64,000 bases of DNA from Hydractinia symbiolongicarpus (GCF_029227915.1 NC_079885.1:18983001-19047000), one strand, 5' to 3'. Shown: positions 12,249 to 24,542, counted from the first letter of the stretch. Numbers and translations: made by a program. Notes: generated by a model from the letters alone, not told the origin.

Positions 12249-12321
12249 GATCGCGTGGCCTAATGGATAAGACGTCCGACTTCGAATCGGAAGATTGTGG
12301 GTTCGAGTCCCATCGTTATGG
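12249..12321 (+). pseudogene. tRNA-Arg pseudogene, broken 3' acceptor strand
   Basis: G69T and C72G (cgttatgg) lose pairs 4-69 and 1-72; G24A loses a D-stem pair. First of a 14-copy lineage. T4-less; followed by spacer B with an ~84-bp deletion. Confidence 0.75.
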
Positions 12322-12693
12322 ATGTGTTGTTAATCTTAGTTCAGAACAGGTATGCTTGTGCCATGCTATCTATTAAGACATTTAATACTCGCATTCTTGT
12401 TTTTCTATTCAAATATCCAATGAATCGTTGTCAGGCCCTGAAAGATCTCTCGTATAAATCATTGTCAACCATTTTACAGCCATCGTTAGTTTTACATTCT
12501 TGCCAGCTGTCGCTAACATACAGGAATTCCTCTGGCTGCAGCAGAGCCATGAAATTACACGGAGGAACCAGTAAATTAATTAACACATTTGTACACAGAC
12601 GCGCTACGGTTGTCATTAACATAGAAATTATTGGCGAATGAGTTTTGTTTTATACTAACCAAATTTTGTTGCGTAATGTGTGTACGTTGATAT

Positions 12694-12766
12694 GATCGCG
12701 TGGCATAATGGATAAGGCGTCCGACTTCGAATCGGAAGATTGTGGGTTCGAGTCCCATCGTGATCG
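12694..12766 (+). tRNA. tRNA-Arg(UCG)
   Basis: C12A only. Upstream flank has an extra GT (aatgtgtgtacg). T4 present. Confidence 0.8.
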
Positions 12767-13220
12767 ATGTGTTGTTAATTTTAGTTCAGATCAGGTCTAC
12801 TAAAGTGGAACAACTACCAAGTGGCATGCGCTTTCTAAAAATTGACAAATCTGTTCCCAATAAAAGTGAATTTCGTAACATGGCTTGCGACATGCTACTA
12901 ATAGGTACATTTAACACTGGCATTCTTGTTTCTCTAATCAAATTTACAATGAATCATTGTCAGCCCTTGATATATTCCTCGTAAAATTCATTGTCAACCA
13001 TTTTACAGCCATCGTTACTTTGTGCATTCTTGCCAGCCGTCGCTAATATACAGCATTTCCTCTGGCTGCGGCATGGCCTTGAAATTCCACGTAGGAACCA
13101 GTCAATTAATTAAAACATTTGTACACAGACGGGTAAGGGTTGTCATTAACATAGAAATTACTAGTATTGAGCTTTGTTTGATGCCAACCAGATTTTGTTG
13201 CGTAACGCGTACGTTGATAT

Positions 13221-13293
13221 AATCGGGTGGCCTAATGGCTAAGACGTCCGACTTCGAATCGGAAGATTGTGGGTTCGAGTCCCATCGTGATCG
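13221..13293 (+). pseudogene. tRNA-Arg copy with damaged acceptor
   Basis: G1A and C6G (aatcggg) break pairs 1-72 and 6-67; A19C and G24A in the D arm. T4-less (aatatta). Confidence 0.65.
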
Positions 13294-13747
13294 ATGTGTT
13301 GTTAATATTAGTTAAGAACAGGTCTATTAAAGTGGAACAACTGCCCACTGGCATGCGCTTTCTAAAAATTGACAAATCTGTTCCCAATTAAAGTCAATTT
13401 TGTAACATGGCTTGTGACATGCTACCTATAAAGACATTTAATACTCGCATTCTTGTTTTTCTATTCAAATATCCAATAAATCGTTGTCAGGCCCTTAAAA
13501 ATCTCTCGTATTAATCATTGTCAACCATTTTACAGCCATCGTTAGTTTTACATTCTTGCCAGCTGTCGCTAACATACAGCAATTCCTCTGGCTGCAGCAG
13601 AGCCATGAAATTACACGGAGGAACCAGTAAATTAATTAACACATTTGTACACAGACGCGCTACGGTTGTCATTAACATAGAAATTATTGGCGAATGAGTT
13701 TTGTTTTATACTAACCAAATTTTGTTGCGTAACGTGTACATTGATAT

Positions 13748-13820
13748 GATCGGGTGGCCTAATGGCTAAGACGTCCGACTTCGAATCGGAAGATTGTGGG
13801 TTCGAGTCCCATCGTGATCG
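13748..13820 (+). tRNA. tRNA-Arg(UCG), C6G type
   Basis: C6G puts G opposite G67; A19C, G24A. T4-less (aatatta). Confidence 0.62.
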
Positions 13821-14274
13821 ATGTGCTGTTAATATTAGTTCTGAACAGGTCTACTAAAGTGGAACAACTGCCCAGTGGCATGCGCTTTCTAAAAATTGAC
13901 AAATCTGTTCCCAATAAAAGTGAATTTCGTAACATGGCTTGCGACATGCTACTAATAGGTACATTTAACACTGGCATTCTTGTTTCTCTAATCAAATTTA
14001 CAATGAATCATTGTCAGCCCTTGATATATTCCTCGTAAAATTCATTGTCAACCATTTTACAGCCATCGTTACTTTGTGCATTCTTGCCAGCCGTCGCTAA
14101 TATACAGCATTTCCTCTGGCTGCGGCATAGCCTTGAAATTCCACGTAGGAACCAGTCAATTAATTAAAACATTTGTACACAGACGGGTAAGGGTTGTCAT
14201 TAACATAGAAATTACTGGTATTGAGCTTTGTTTGATGCCAACCAGATTTTGTTGCGTAACGCGTACGTTGATAT

Positions 14275-14347
14275 GATCGGGTGGCCTAATGGCTAAGACG
14301 TCCGACTTCGAATCGGAAGATTGTGGGTTCGAGTCCCATCGTGATCG
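14275..14347 (+). tRNA. tRNA-Arg(UCG), C6G type
   Basis: C6G, A19C, G24A as at 13748. T4-less. Confidence 0.62.
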
Positions 14348-14801
14348 ATGTGTTGTTAATATTAGTTAAGAACAGGTCTATTAAAGTGGAACAACTGCCC
14401 ACTGGCATGCGCTTTCTAAAAATTGACAAATCTGTTCCCAATTAAAGTCAATTTTGTAACATGGCTTGTGACATGCTACCTATAAAGACATTTAATACTC
14501 GCATTCTTGTTTTTCTATTCAAATATCCAATAAATCGTTGTCAGGCCCTTAAAAATCTCTGGTATAAATCATTGTCAACCATTTTACAGCCATCGTTAGT
14601 TTTACATTCTTGCCAGCTGTCGCTAACATACAGCAATTCCTCTGGCTGCAGCAGAGCCATGAAATTACACGGAGGAACCAGTAAATTAATTAACACATTT
14701 GTACACAGACGCGCTACGGTTGTCATTAACATAGAAATTATTGGCGAATGAGTTTTGTTTTATACTAACCAAATTTTGTTGCGTAACGTGTACATTGATA
14801 T

Positions 14802-14874
14802 GATCGGGTGGCCTAATGGCTAAGACGTCCGACTTCGAATCGGAAGATTGTGGGTTCGAGTCCCATCGTGATCG
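14802..14874 (+). tRNA. tRNA-Arg(UCG), C6G type
   Basis: C6G, A19C, G24A. Left end of the 965-bp duplication. T4-less. Confidence 0.62.
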
Positions 14875-15328
14875 ATGTGCTGTTAATATTAGTTCAGAAC
14901 GGGTCTACTAAAGTGGAACAACTGCCCAGTGGCATGCGCTTTCTAAAAATTGACAAATCTGTTCCCAATAAAAGTGAATTTCGCAACATGGCTTGCGACA
15001 TGCTACTAATAGGTACATTTAACACTGGCATTCTTGTTTCTCTAATCAAATTTACAATGAATCATTGTCAGCACTTGATATATTCCTCGTAAAATTCATT
15101 GTCAACCATTTTACAGCCATCGTTACTTTGTGCATTCTTGCCAGCCGTCGCTAATATACAGCATTTCCTCTGGCTGCGGCATAGCCTTGAAATTCCACGT
15201 AGGAACCAGTCAATTAATTAAAACATTTGTACACAGACGGGTAAGGGTTGTCATTAACATAGAAATTACTGGTATTGAGCTTTGTTTGATGCCAACCAGA
15301 TTTTGTTGCGTAACGCGTACGTTGATAT

Positions 15329-15401
15329 GATCGCGTGGCCAAATGGATGAGGCGTCCGACTTCGAATCGGAAGATTGTGGGTTCGAGTCCCATCGTGATC
15401 G
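15329..15401 (+). tRNA. tRNA-Arg(UCG)
   Basis: T13A and A21G (the conserved D-loop A21). T4 present. Its spacer switches from A to B near 15568. Confidence 0.7.
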
Positions 15402-15766
15402 ATGTGTTGTTAATTTTAGTTCAGATCAGGTCTACTAAAGTGGAACAACTACCCAGTGGCATGCGCTTTCTAAAAATTGACAAATCTGTTCCCAATAAAA
15501 GTGAATTTCGTAACATGGCTTGCGACATGCTACTAATAGGTACATTTAACACTGGCATTCTTGTTTCTCTATTCAAATATCCAATGAATCGTTGTCAGCC
15601 CCTGGAAAATTCTTCGTATAAATCATTGTCAACCATTTTACAGCCATCGTTAGTTTTACATTCTTGCCAGCTGTCGCTAACATACAGCAATTCCTCTGGC
15701 CGCAGCAGAGCCGTGAAATTACACGGAGGAACAAGTAAATTAATTAACACATTTATACACAGACGC

Positions 15767-15839
15767 GCTAGGGTGGCCTAATGGCTAAGACGTCCGACTT
15801 CGAATCGGAAGATTGTGGGTTCGAGTCCCATCGTGATCG
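15767..15839 (+). pseudogene. Chimeric tRNA-Arg with spacer-derived 5' acceptor strand
   Basis: Positions 1-7 read gctaggg and come from the spacer text cgctaggg; the rest is a C6G-type tRNA (A19C, G24A). The breakpoint lies in a shared ggg. The new strand cannot pair with cgtgatc over most of its length. The normal upstream flank is also gone. T4-less. Confidence 0.85.
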
Positions 15840-16293
15840 ATGTGCTGTTAATATTAGTTCAGAACGGGTCTACTAAAGTGGAACAACTGCCCAGTGGCAT
15901 GCGCTTTCTAAAAATTGACAAATCTGTTCCCAATAAAAGTGAATTTCGCAACATGGCTTGCGACATGCTACTAATAGGTACATTTAACACTGGCATTCTT
16001 GTTTCTCTAATCAAATTTACAATGAATCATTGTCAGCACTTGATATATTCCTCGTAAAATTCATTGTCAACCATTTTACAGCCATCGTTACTTTGTGCAT
16101 TCTTGCCAGCCGTCGCTAATATACAGCATTTCCTCTGGCTGCGGCATAGCCTTGAAATTCCACGTAGGAACCAGTCAATTAATTAAAACATTTGTACACA
16201 GACGGGTAAGGGTTGTCATTAACATAGAAATTACTGGTATTGAGCTTTGTTTGATGCCAACCAGATTTTGTTGCGTAACGCGTACGTTGATAT

Positions 16294-16366
16294 GATCGCG
16301 TGGCCAAATGGATGAGGCGTCCGACTTCGAATCGGAAGATTGTGGGTTCGAGTCCCATCGTGATCG
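16294..16366 (+). tRNA. tRNA-Arg(UCG)
   Basis: T13A and A21G; duplicate of 15329. T4 present. Confidence 0.7.
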
Positions 16367-16819
16367 ATGTGTTGTTAATTTTAGTTCAGATCAGGTCTAC
16401 TAAAGTGGAACAACTACCCAGTGGCATGCGCTTTCTAAAAATTGACAAATCTGTTCCCAATAAAAGTGAATTTCGTAACATGGCTTGCGACATGCTACTA
16501 ATAGGTACATTTAACACTGGCATTCTTGTTTCTCTATTCAAATATCCAATGAATCGTTGTCAGCCCCTGGAAAATTCTTCGTATAAATCATTGTCAACCA
16601 TTTTACAGCCATCGTTAGTTTTACATTCTTGCCAGCTGTCGCTAACATACAGCAATTCCTCTGGCCGCAGCAGAGCCGTGAAATTACACGGAGGAACAAG
16701 TAAATTAATTAACACATTTATACACAGACGCGCTAGGGTTGTCATTAACATAGAAATTACTGCTATTGAGCTTTGTTTGATGCCAACCAGATTTTGTTGC
16801 GTAACGCGTACGTTGATAT

Positions 16820-16892
16820 GATCGCGTGGCCTTATGGATAAGGCGTCCGACTTCGAATCGGAGGATTGTGGGTTCGAGTCCCATCGTGATCG
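16820..16892 (+). tRNA. tRNA-Arg(UCG)
   Basis: A15T and A44G. First flanking bases are ctg rather than atg. T4-less. Confidence 0.8.
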
Positions 16893-17346
16893 CTGTGTTG
16901 TTAATCTTAGTTCAGAACAGGTCAACTAAAGTGGAACAACTACCCAGGGGCATGCGCTTTCTAAAAATTGACAAATCTGTTCCCAATTAAAGTCAATTTC
17001 GTAACATGGCTTGTGACATGCTACCTTTAAAGACATTTAATACTCGCATTCTTGTTTTTCTATTCAAATATCCAATGAATCGTTGTCAGCCCCTGAAAAA
17101 TCTCTCGTATAAATCATTGTCAACCATTTTACAGCCATCGTTAGTTTTACATTCTTGCCAGCTGTTGCTAACATACAGCAATTCCTCTGGCTGCTGCAGA
17201 GCCATGAAATTACACGGAGGAACCAGTATATTAATTAACACATTTGTACACAGACGCGCTACGGTTGTCATTAACATAGAAATTATTGGCGAATGAGTTT
17301 TGTTTTATACCAACCAAATTTTGTTGCGTAACGTGTATGTTGATAT

Positions 17347-17419
17347 GATCGCGTGGCCTAATGGATAAGGCGTCCGACTTCGAATCGGAAGATTGTGGGT
17401 TCGAGTCCCATCGTGATCG
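17347..17419 (+). tRNA. tRNA-Arg(UCG)
   Basis: Identical to the reference copy. T4 present. Confidence 0.92.
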
Positions 17420-18151
17420 ATGTGTTGTTAATTTTAGTTCAGAACAGGTCTACTAAAGTGGAACAACTACCCAGTGGCATGCGCTTTCTAAAAATTGACA
17501 AATCTGTTCCCAATAAAAGTGAATTTCGTAACATGGCTTGCAACATGCTACTAATAGGTACATTTAACACTGGCATTCTTGTTTCTCTAATCAAATTTAC
17601 AATGAATCATTGTCAGCCCTTGACATATTCCTCGTAAAATTCGTTGTCAACCATTTTACAGCCATCGTTAGTTTGTGCATTCTTGCCAGTCGTCGCTAAT
17701 ATACAGCATTTCCTCTGGCTGCTGCAAAGCCTTCAAATTACACGGAGGAACCAGTCAATTAATTAAAACATTTGTACAAGTCTGTTCCCAATAAAAGTCA
17801 ATTTCGTAACATGGCTTGTGACATGCTACTTATAAAAACATTTAATACTCACATTCTTGTTTTTCTATTCAAATATCCAATGAATCGTTGTCAGCCCCTG
17901 GAAAATTCTTCGTATAAATCATTGTCAACCATTTCACAGCCATCGTTAGTTTTACATTCTTGCCAGCTGTCGCTAACATACAGCAATTCCTCTGGCTGCA
18001 GCAGAGCCATGAAATTACACGGAGAAACCAGTAAATTAATTAACACATTTGTACCCAGACGCGCTACGGTTGTCATTAACATAGAAATTATTGGCGAATG
18101 AGTTTTGTTTTATACTAACCACATTTTGTTGCGTAACGTGTACGTTGACAT
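17420..18151 (+). repeat. Fused A/B spacer lacking the intervening tRNA
   Basis: Copy of the 8079 fusion, 9341 bp downstream; junction near 17778. No gene is seen. Confidence 0.9.
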
Positions 18152-18224
18152 GACCGCGTGGCCTAATGGATAAGGCGTCCGACTTCGAATCGGAAGATTG
18201 TGGGTTCGAGTCCCATCGTGATCG
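18152..18224 (+). tRNA. tRNA-Arg(UCG)
   Basis: T3C, as at 8811. T4 present. Confidence 0.78.
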
Positions 18225-18678
18225 ATGTGTTGTTAATTTTAGCTCAGAACAGGTCTACTAAAGTGAAACAACTACCCAGTGGCATGCGCTTTCTAAAAAT
18301 TGACAAATCTGTTCCCAATAAAAGTGAATTTCGTAACATGGCTTGCGACATGCTACTAATAGGTACATTTAACACTGGCATTCTTGTTTCTCTAATCAAA
18401 TTTACAATGAATCATTGTCAACCTTTGATATATTCCTCGTGAAAATCATTGTCAACCATTTTACAGCCATCGTTAGTTTGTGCATTCTTGCCAGCCGTCG
18501 CTAATATACAGCATTTCCTCTGGCTGCGGCATAGCCTTGAAATTACACGGAGGAACCAGTCAATTAATTAAAACATTTGTACACAGACGCGCTAGGGTTG
18601 TCATTAACATAGAAATTACTGCTATTGAGCTTTGTTTGACGTCAACAAGATTTTGTTGCGTAACGCGTACGTTGATAT

Positions 18679-18751
18679 GATCGCGTGGCCAAATGGATAA
18701 GGCGTCCGACTTCGAATCGGAAGATTGTGGGTTCGAGTCCCATCGTGATCG
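18679..18751 (+). tRNA. tRNA-Arg(UCG)
   Basis: T13A. T4 present. Confidence 0.8.
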
Positions 18752-19205
18752 ATGTGTTGTTAATTTTAGTTCAGATCAGGTCTACTAAAGTGGAACAACT
18801 ACCCAGTGGCATGCGCTTTCTAAAAATTGACAAATCTGTTCCCAATAAAAGTGAATTTCGTAACATGGCTTGCGACATGCTACTAATAGGTACATTTAAC
18901 ACTGGCATTCTTGTTTCTCTAATCAAATTTACAATGAATCATTGTCAGCCCTTGATATATTCCTCGTAAAATTCGTTGTCAACCATTTTACAGCCATCGT
19001 TAGTTTGTGCATTCTTGCCAGCCGTCTCAAATATACAGCAATTCCTCTGGCCGCAGCATAGCCTTGAAATTACACGGAGGAACCAGTCAATTAATTAAAA
19101 CATTTGTACACAAACGCGTTAGGGTTGTCATTAACATAGAAATTACTGCTATTGAGCTTTGTTTCATGCCAACCAGATTTTGTTGCGTAACGCGTACGTT
19201 GATAT

Positions 19206-19278
19206 GATCGCGTGGCATAATGGATAAGGCGTCCGAATTCGAATCGGAAGATTGTGGGTTCGAGTCCCATCGTGATCG
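19206..19278 (+). tRNA. tRNA-Arg(UCG), C12A/C32A type
   Basis: C12A and C32A. T4-less. Confidence 0.75.
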
Positions 19279-19731
19279 ATGTGTTGTTAATCTTAGTTCA
19301 AAACAGGTCAACTAAATTGGAACAACTACCCAGGGGCATGCGCTTTCTAAAAAATGACAAATCTGTTCCCAATTAAAGTCAATTTTGTAACATGGCTTGT
19401 GAGATGCTACCTATAAAGACATTTAATAATCGGATTCTTGTTTTTCTATTCAAATATCCAATGAATCTTTGTCAGCCCCTGAAAAATCTCTCGTATAAAT
19501 CATTGTCAACCATTTTACAGCCATCGTTAGTTTTACATTCTTGCCAGCTGTCGCTAACATACAGCAATTCCTCTGGCTGCAGCAGAGCCTTGAAATTCCA
19601 CGGAGGAACCTGTCAATTAATTAAAACATTTATACACAGACGCGTTAGGGTTGTCATTAACATAGAAATTACTGCTATTGAGCTTTGTTTGACGTCAACA
19701 AGATTTTGTTGCGTAACGCGTACGTTGATAT

Positions 19732-19804
19732 GATCGCGTGGCCTAATGGATAAGGCGCCCGACTTCGAATCGGAAGATTGTGGGTTCGAGTCCCATCGTG
19801 ATCG
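19732..19804 (+). tRNA. tRNA-Arg(UCG)
   Basis: T27C loses the first anticodon-stem pair with A43. Starts a short unit. T4-less. Confidence 0.75.
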
Positions 19805-20009
19805 ATGTGTTGTTAATCTTAGTTCAGAACAGGTCTACTAAAGTGAAACAACTGGCTGCGGCATAGCCTTGAAATTACACGGAGGAACAAGTCAATTAAT
19901 TAAAACATTTGTACACAGACGCGCTAGGGTTGTCTTTAACATAGAAATTACTGCTATTGAGCTTGTTTGATGTCAACAAGATTTTGTTGCGTAACGCGTA
20001 CGTTGATAT

Positions 20010-20082
20010 GATCGCGTGGCCTAATGGATAAGACGTCCGACTTCGAATCGGAAGATTGTGGGTTCGAGTCCCATCGTTGTGG
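20010..20082 (+). pseudogene. tRNA-Arg pseudogene, broken 3' acceptor strand
   Basis: G69T, A70G, C72G and G24A; one more acceptor change than 12249. T4-less. The next spacer also lacks 8 bp (attcctct joined to cagagcc near 20294). Confidence 0.75.
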
Positions 20083-20446
20083 ATGTGTTGTTAATCTTAG
20101 TTCAGAACAGGTATGCTTGTGCCATGCTATCTATTAAGACATTTAATACTCGCATTCTTGTTTTTCTATTCAAATATCCAATGAATCGTTGTCAGGCCCT
20201 GAAAGATCTCTCGTATAAATCATTGTCAACCATTTTACAGCCATCGTTAGTTTTACATTCTTGCCAGCTGTCGCTAACATACAGGAATTCCTCTCAGAGC
20301 CATGAAATTACACGGAGGAACCAGTAAATTAATTAACACATTTGTACACAGACGCGCTACGGTTGTCATTAACATAGAAATTATTGGCGAATGAGTTTTG
20401 TTTTATACTAACCAAATTTTGTTGCGTAATGTGTGTACGTTGATAT

Positions 20447-20519
20447 GATCGCGTGGCATAATGGATAAGGCGTCCGACTTCGAATCGGAAGATTGTGGGT
20501 TCGAGTCCCATCGTGATCG
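20447..20519 (+). tRNA. tRNA-Arg(UCG)
   Basis: C12A. T4 present. Confidence 0.8.
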
Positions 20520-20973
20520 ATGTGTTGTTAATTTTAGTTCAGATCAGGTCTACTAAAGTGGAACAACTACCAAGTGGCATGCGCTTTCTAAAAATTGACA
20601 AATCTGTTCCCAATAAAAGTGAATTTCGTAACATGGCTTGCGACATGCTACTAATAGGTACATTTAACACTGGCATTCTTGTTTCTCTAATCAAATTTAC
20701 AATGAATCATTGTCAGCCCTTGATATATTCCTCGTAAAATTCATTGTCAACCATTTTACAGCCAACGTTAGTTTTACATTCTTGCCAGCTGTCGCTAACA
20801 TACAGCAATTCCTCTGGCTGCAGCAGAGCCATGAAATTACACGGAGGAACCAGTAAATTAATTAACACATTTGTACACAGACGAGCTACGGTTGTCGTTA
20901 ACATAGAAATTATTGGCGAATGAGTTTTGTTTTATACTAACCACATTTTGTTGCGTAACGTGTACGTTGACAT

Positions 20974-21046
20974 GATCGCGTGGCCTAATGGACAAGGCCT
21001 CCGACTTCGAATCGGAAGATTGTGGGTTCGGGTCCCATCGTGATCG
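20974..21046 (+). tRNA. tRNA-Arg(UCG), T-loop variant
   Basis: T20C, G26C and A58G (ttcgggt), the last in the B box and at the conserved A58. Shares T20C+G26C with 63457. T4-less. Confidence 0.65.
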
Positions 21047-21126
21047 ATGTGTTGTTAATCTTAGTTCAGAGCAGGTTTAATAAAGTGGAACAACTACGCA
21101 GTGGCATGCGCTTTCTAAAAATTGAC

Positions 21127-21156
21127 AGATTGTGGGTTCGAGTCCCATCGTGATCG
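21127..21156 (+). pseudogene. 3' tRNA fragment (positions 44-73)
   Basis: Spacer aaaaattgac is joined to agattgtggg. The T arm, B box and 3' acceptor strand remain; the A box and anticodon are absent. It lies exactly 153 bp past the start of the preceding tRNA. Confidence 0.9.
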
Positions 21157-21610
21157 ATGTGTTGTTAATCTTAGTTAAGATCAGGTGTACTAAAGTGGAA
21201 CAACTACCCAGTGGCATGCGCTTTCTAAAAATTGACAAATCTGTTCCCAATAAAAGTGAATTTCGTAACATGGCTTGCGACATGCTACTAATAGGTACAT
21301 TTAACACTGGCATTCTTGTTTCTCTAATCAAATTTACAATGGATCATTGTCAACCCTTGATATATTCCTCGTAAAATTCGTTGTCAACCATTTTACAGCC
21401 ATCGTTAGTTTGTGCATTCTTGCCAGCCGTCTCTAATATACAGCAATTCCTCTGGCCGCAGCATAGCCTTGAAATTACACGGAGGAACCAGTCAATTAAT
21501 TAAAACATTTGTACACAGACGCGTTAGGGTTGTCATTAACATAGAAATTACTGCTATTGAGCTTTGTTTCATGCCAACCAGATTTTGTTGCGTAACGCGT
21601 ACGTTGATAT

Positions 21611-21683
21611 GATCGCGTGGCATAATGGATAAGGCGTCCGAATTCGAATCGGAAGATTGTGGGTTCGAGTCCCATCGTGATCG
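21611..21683 (+). tRNA. tRNA-Arg(UCG), C12A/C32A type
   Basis: C12A and C32A. T4-less; followed by a 3' fragment. Confidence 0.75.
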
Positions 21684-21763
21684 ATGTGTTGTTAATCTTA
21701 GTTCAGAGCAGGTTTAATAAAGTGGAACAACTACGCAGTGGCATGCGCTTTCTAAAAATTGAC

Positions 21764-21793
21764 AGATTGTGGGTTCGAGTCCCATCGTTATCG
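21764..21793 (+). pseudogene. 3' tRNA fragment (positions 44-73)
   Basis: Same junction as 21127, with G69T. A 149-bp deletion follows (ttgaca joined to aaaattttacag). Confidence 0.9.
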
Positions 21794-22098
21794 ATGTGTT
21801 GTTAATCTTAGTTAAGAGCAGGTTTGCTAAAGTGGAACAACTACCCAGTGGCATGCACTTTCTAAAAATTGACAAAAATTTTACAGCCATCGTTAGTTTT
21901 ACATTCTTGCCAGCTGTCGCTAACATACAGCAATTCCTCTGGCTGCAGCAGAGCCATGAAATTACACGGAGGAACCAGTAAATTAATTAACACATTTGTA
22001 CACAGACGCGCTACGGTTGTCATTAACATAGAATTTATTGGCGAATGAGTTTTGTTTTATACTAACCACATTTTGTTGCGTAACGTGTACGTTGACAT

Positions 22099-22171
22099 GA
22101 TCGCGTGGCCTAATGGATAAGGCGTCCGACTTCGAATCGGAAGATTGTGGGTTCGAGTCCCATCGTGATCG
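22099..22171 (+). tRNA. tRNA-Arg(UCG)
   Basis: Identical to the reference copy. Starts a short unit. T4 present. Confidence 0.92.
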
Positions 22172-22376
22172 ATGTGTTGTTAATTTTAGCTCAGAGCAGG
22201 TCTACTAAAGTGAAACAACTGGCTGCGGCATAGCCTTGAAATTACACGGAGGAACCAGTCAATTAATTAAAACATTTGTACACAGACGCGCTAGGGTTGT
22301 CTTTAACATAGAAATTACTGCTATTGAGCTTGTTTGATGTCAACAAGATTTTGTTGCGTAACGCGTACGTTGATAT

Positions 22377-22449
22377 GATCGCGTGACCTATTGGACAAGA
22401 CGTCCGACTTCGAATCGGAAGATTGTGGGTTCAAGTCCCATCGTTATGG
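22377..22449 (+). pseudogene. tRNA-Arg pseudogene, broken 3' acceptor strand
   Basis: G69T and C72G, plus G10A, A15T, T20C, G24A and G57A. T4-less. Confidence 0.75.
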
Positions 22450-22818
22450 ATGTGTTGTTAATCTTAGTTCAGAACAGGTATGCTTGTGCCATGCTATCTA
22501 TTAAGACATTTAATACTCGCATTCTTGTTTTTCTATTCAAATATCCAATGAATCGTTGTCAGGCCCTGAAAGATCTCTCGTATAAATCATTGTCAACCAT
22601 TTTACAGCCATCGTTAGTTTTACATTCTTGCCAGCTTTCGCTAACATGCAGGAATTCCTCTGGCTGCAGCAGAGCCATGAAATTACACGGAGGAACCAGT
22701 AAATTAATTAACACATTTGTACACAGACGCGCTACGGTTGTCATTAACATAGAAATTACTGCTATTGAGCTTTGTTTCATGCCAACCAGATTTTGTTGCG
22801 TAATGCGTACGTTGATAT

Positions 22819-22891
22819 GATCGCGTGGCATAATGGATAAGGCGTCCGACTTCGAATCGGAAGATTGTGGGTTCGAGTCCCATCGTGATCG
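22819..22891 (+). tRNA. tRNA-Arg(UCG)
   Basis: C12A. T4-less (aatcttaattc). Confidence 0.8.
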
Positions 22892-23344
22892 ATGTGTTGT
22901 TAATCTTAATTCAAAACAGGTCAACTAAAGTGGAACAACTACCCAGGGGCATGCGCTTTCTAAAAAATGACAAATCTGTTCCCAATTAAAGTCAATTTTG
23001 TAACATGGCTTGTGACATGCTACCTATAAAGACATTTAATAATCGGATTCTTGTTTTTCTATTCAAATATACAATGAATCATTGTCAGCCCCTGAAAAAT
23101 CTCTCGTATAAATCATTGTCAACCATTTTACAGCCATCGTTAGTTTTACATTCTTGCCAGCTGTCGCTAACATACAGCAAATCCTCTGGCTGCAGCAGAG
23201 CCTTGAAATTCCACGGAGGAACCAGTCAATTAATTAAAACATTTGTACACAGACGCGTTAGAGTTGTCATTAACATAGAAAATACTGCTATTGAGCTTTG
23301 TTTGATGTCAACAAGATTTTGTTGCGTAACGCGTACGTTGATAT

Positions 23345-23417
23345 GATCGCGTGGCCTAATGGATAAGTCGTCCGACTTCGAATCGGAAGATTGTAGGTTC
23401 GAGTCCCATCGTGATCG
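23345..23417 (+). tRNA. tRNA-Arg(UCG)
   Basis: G24T (D stem) and G51A (T-stem mismatch with C63). T4-less. Confidence 0.65.
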
Positions 23418-23497
23418 ATGTGTTGTTAATCTTAGTTCAGAGCAGGTTTAATAAAGTGGAACAACTACCCAGTTGCATGCGCTTTCTAAAAATTGAC

Positions 23498-23527
23498 AGA
23501 TTGTGGGTTCGAGTCCCATCGTGATCG
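23498..23527 (+). pseudogene. 3' tRNA fragment (positions 44-73)
   Basis: Consensus 3' part after the 110-bp duplication junction; the full spacer follows, giving a 637-bp unit. Confidence 0.9.
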
Positions 23528-23981
23528 ATGTGTTGTTAATCTTAGTTCAGAGCAGGTTTGCTAAAGTGGAACAACTACCCAGTGGCATTCGCTTTCTAAA
23601 AATTGACAAATCTGTTCCCAATAAAAGTGAATTTCGTAACATGGCTTGCGACATGCTACTAATAGGTACATTTAACACTGGCATTCTTGTTTCTCTAATC
23701 AAATTTACAATGAATCATTGTCAGCCCTTGATATATTCCTCGTAAAATTCATTGTCAACCATTTTACAGCCATCGTTACTTTGTGCATTCTTGCCAGCCG
23801 TCGCTAATATAGAGCATTTCCTCTGGCTGCGGCATAGCCTTGAAATTCCACGTAGGAACCAGTCAATTAATTAAAACATTTGTACACAGACGAGTAAGGG
23901 TTGTCTTTAACATAGAAATTACTGGTATTGAGCTTTGTTTGATGCCAACCAGATTTTGTTGCGTAACGCGTACATTGATAT

Positions 23982-24054
23982 GATCGCGTGGCCTAATGGA
24001 TAAGGCGTCCGACTTCGAATCGGAAGATTGTGGGTTCGAGTCCCATCGTGATCG
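23982..24054 (+). tRNA. tRNA-Arg(UCG)
   Basis: Identical to the reference copy. Upstream flank reads tacattgatat. T4-less. Confidence 0.9.
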
Positions 24055-24134
24055 ATGTGTTGTTAATCTTAGTTCAGAGCAGGTTTAATAAAGTGGAACA
24101 ACTACCCAGTGGCATGCGCTTTCTAAAAATTGAC

Positions 24135-24164
24135 AGATTGTGGGTTCGAGTCCCATCGTGATAG
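24135..24164 (+). pseudogene. 3' tRNA fragment (positions 44-73)
   Basis: Same junction, with C72A (gtgatag). The 149-bp deletion follows. Confidence 0.9.
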
Positions 24165-24469
24165 ATGTGTTGTTAATCTTAGTTCAGAGCAGGTTTGCTA
24201 AAGTGGAACAACTACCCAGTGGCATGCACTTTCTAAAAATTGACAAAAATTTTACAGCCATCGTTAGTTTTACATTCTTGCCAGCTGTCGCTAACATACA
24301 GCAATTCCTCTGGCTGCAGCAGAGCCATGAAATTACACGGAGGAACCAGTAAATTAATTAACACATTTGTACACAGACGCGCTACGGTTGTCATTAACAT
24401 AGAATTTATTGGCGAATGAGTTTTGTTTTATACTAACCACATTTTGTTGCGTAACGTGTACGTTGACAT

Positions 24470-24542
24470 GATCGCGTGGCCTAATGGATAAGGCGTCCGA
24501 CTTCGAATCGGAAGATTGTGGGTTCGAGTCCAATCGTGATCG
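24470..24542 (+). tRNA. tRNA-Arg(UCG)
   Basis: C63A loses a T-stem pair with G51. Starts a short unit. T4 present. Confidence 0.75.

Larger units (their letters stand above)
14802..16731 (+). repeat. 965-bp tandem duplication
   Basis: 14802-15766 matches 15767-16731. The duplication boundary lies inside a tRNA, creating the chimeric gene at 15767. Confidence 0.9.
7192..19731 (+). repeat. Higher-order block, 9341-bp shift
   Basis: 7192-10390 matches 16533-19731 almost base for base, including the fused spacer and the T3C, T13A and C12A/C32A tRNA markers. The right copy starts at an A-to-B spacer exchange (gtttctctattcaaat). Confidence 0.88.

Noticed and set aside
16300-16821. 173-residue + strand open frame, one of the longest in the window, with a twin at 40107-40628
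   Set aside because: It begins within the tRNA at a GTG and reads through an A-to-B spacer fusion. Its length comes from the recombination junction, not from a conserved protein.
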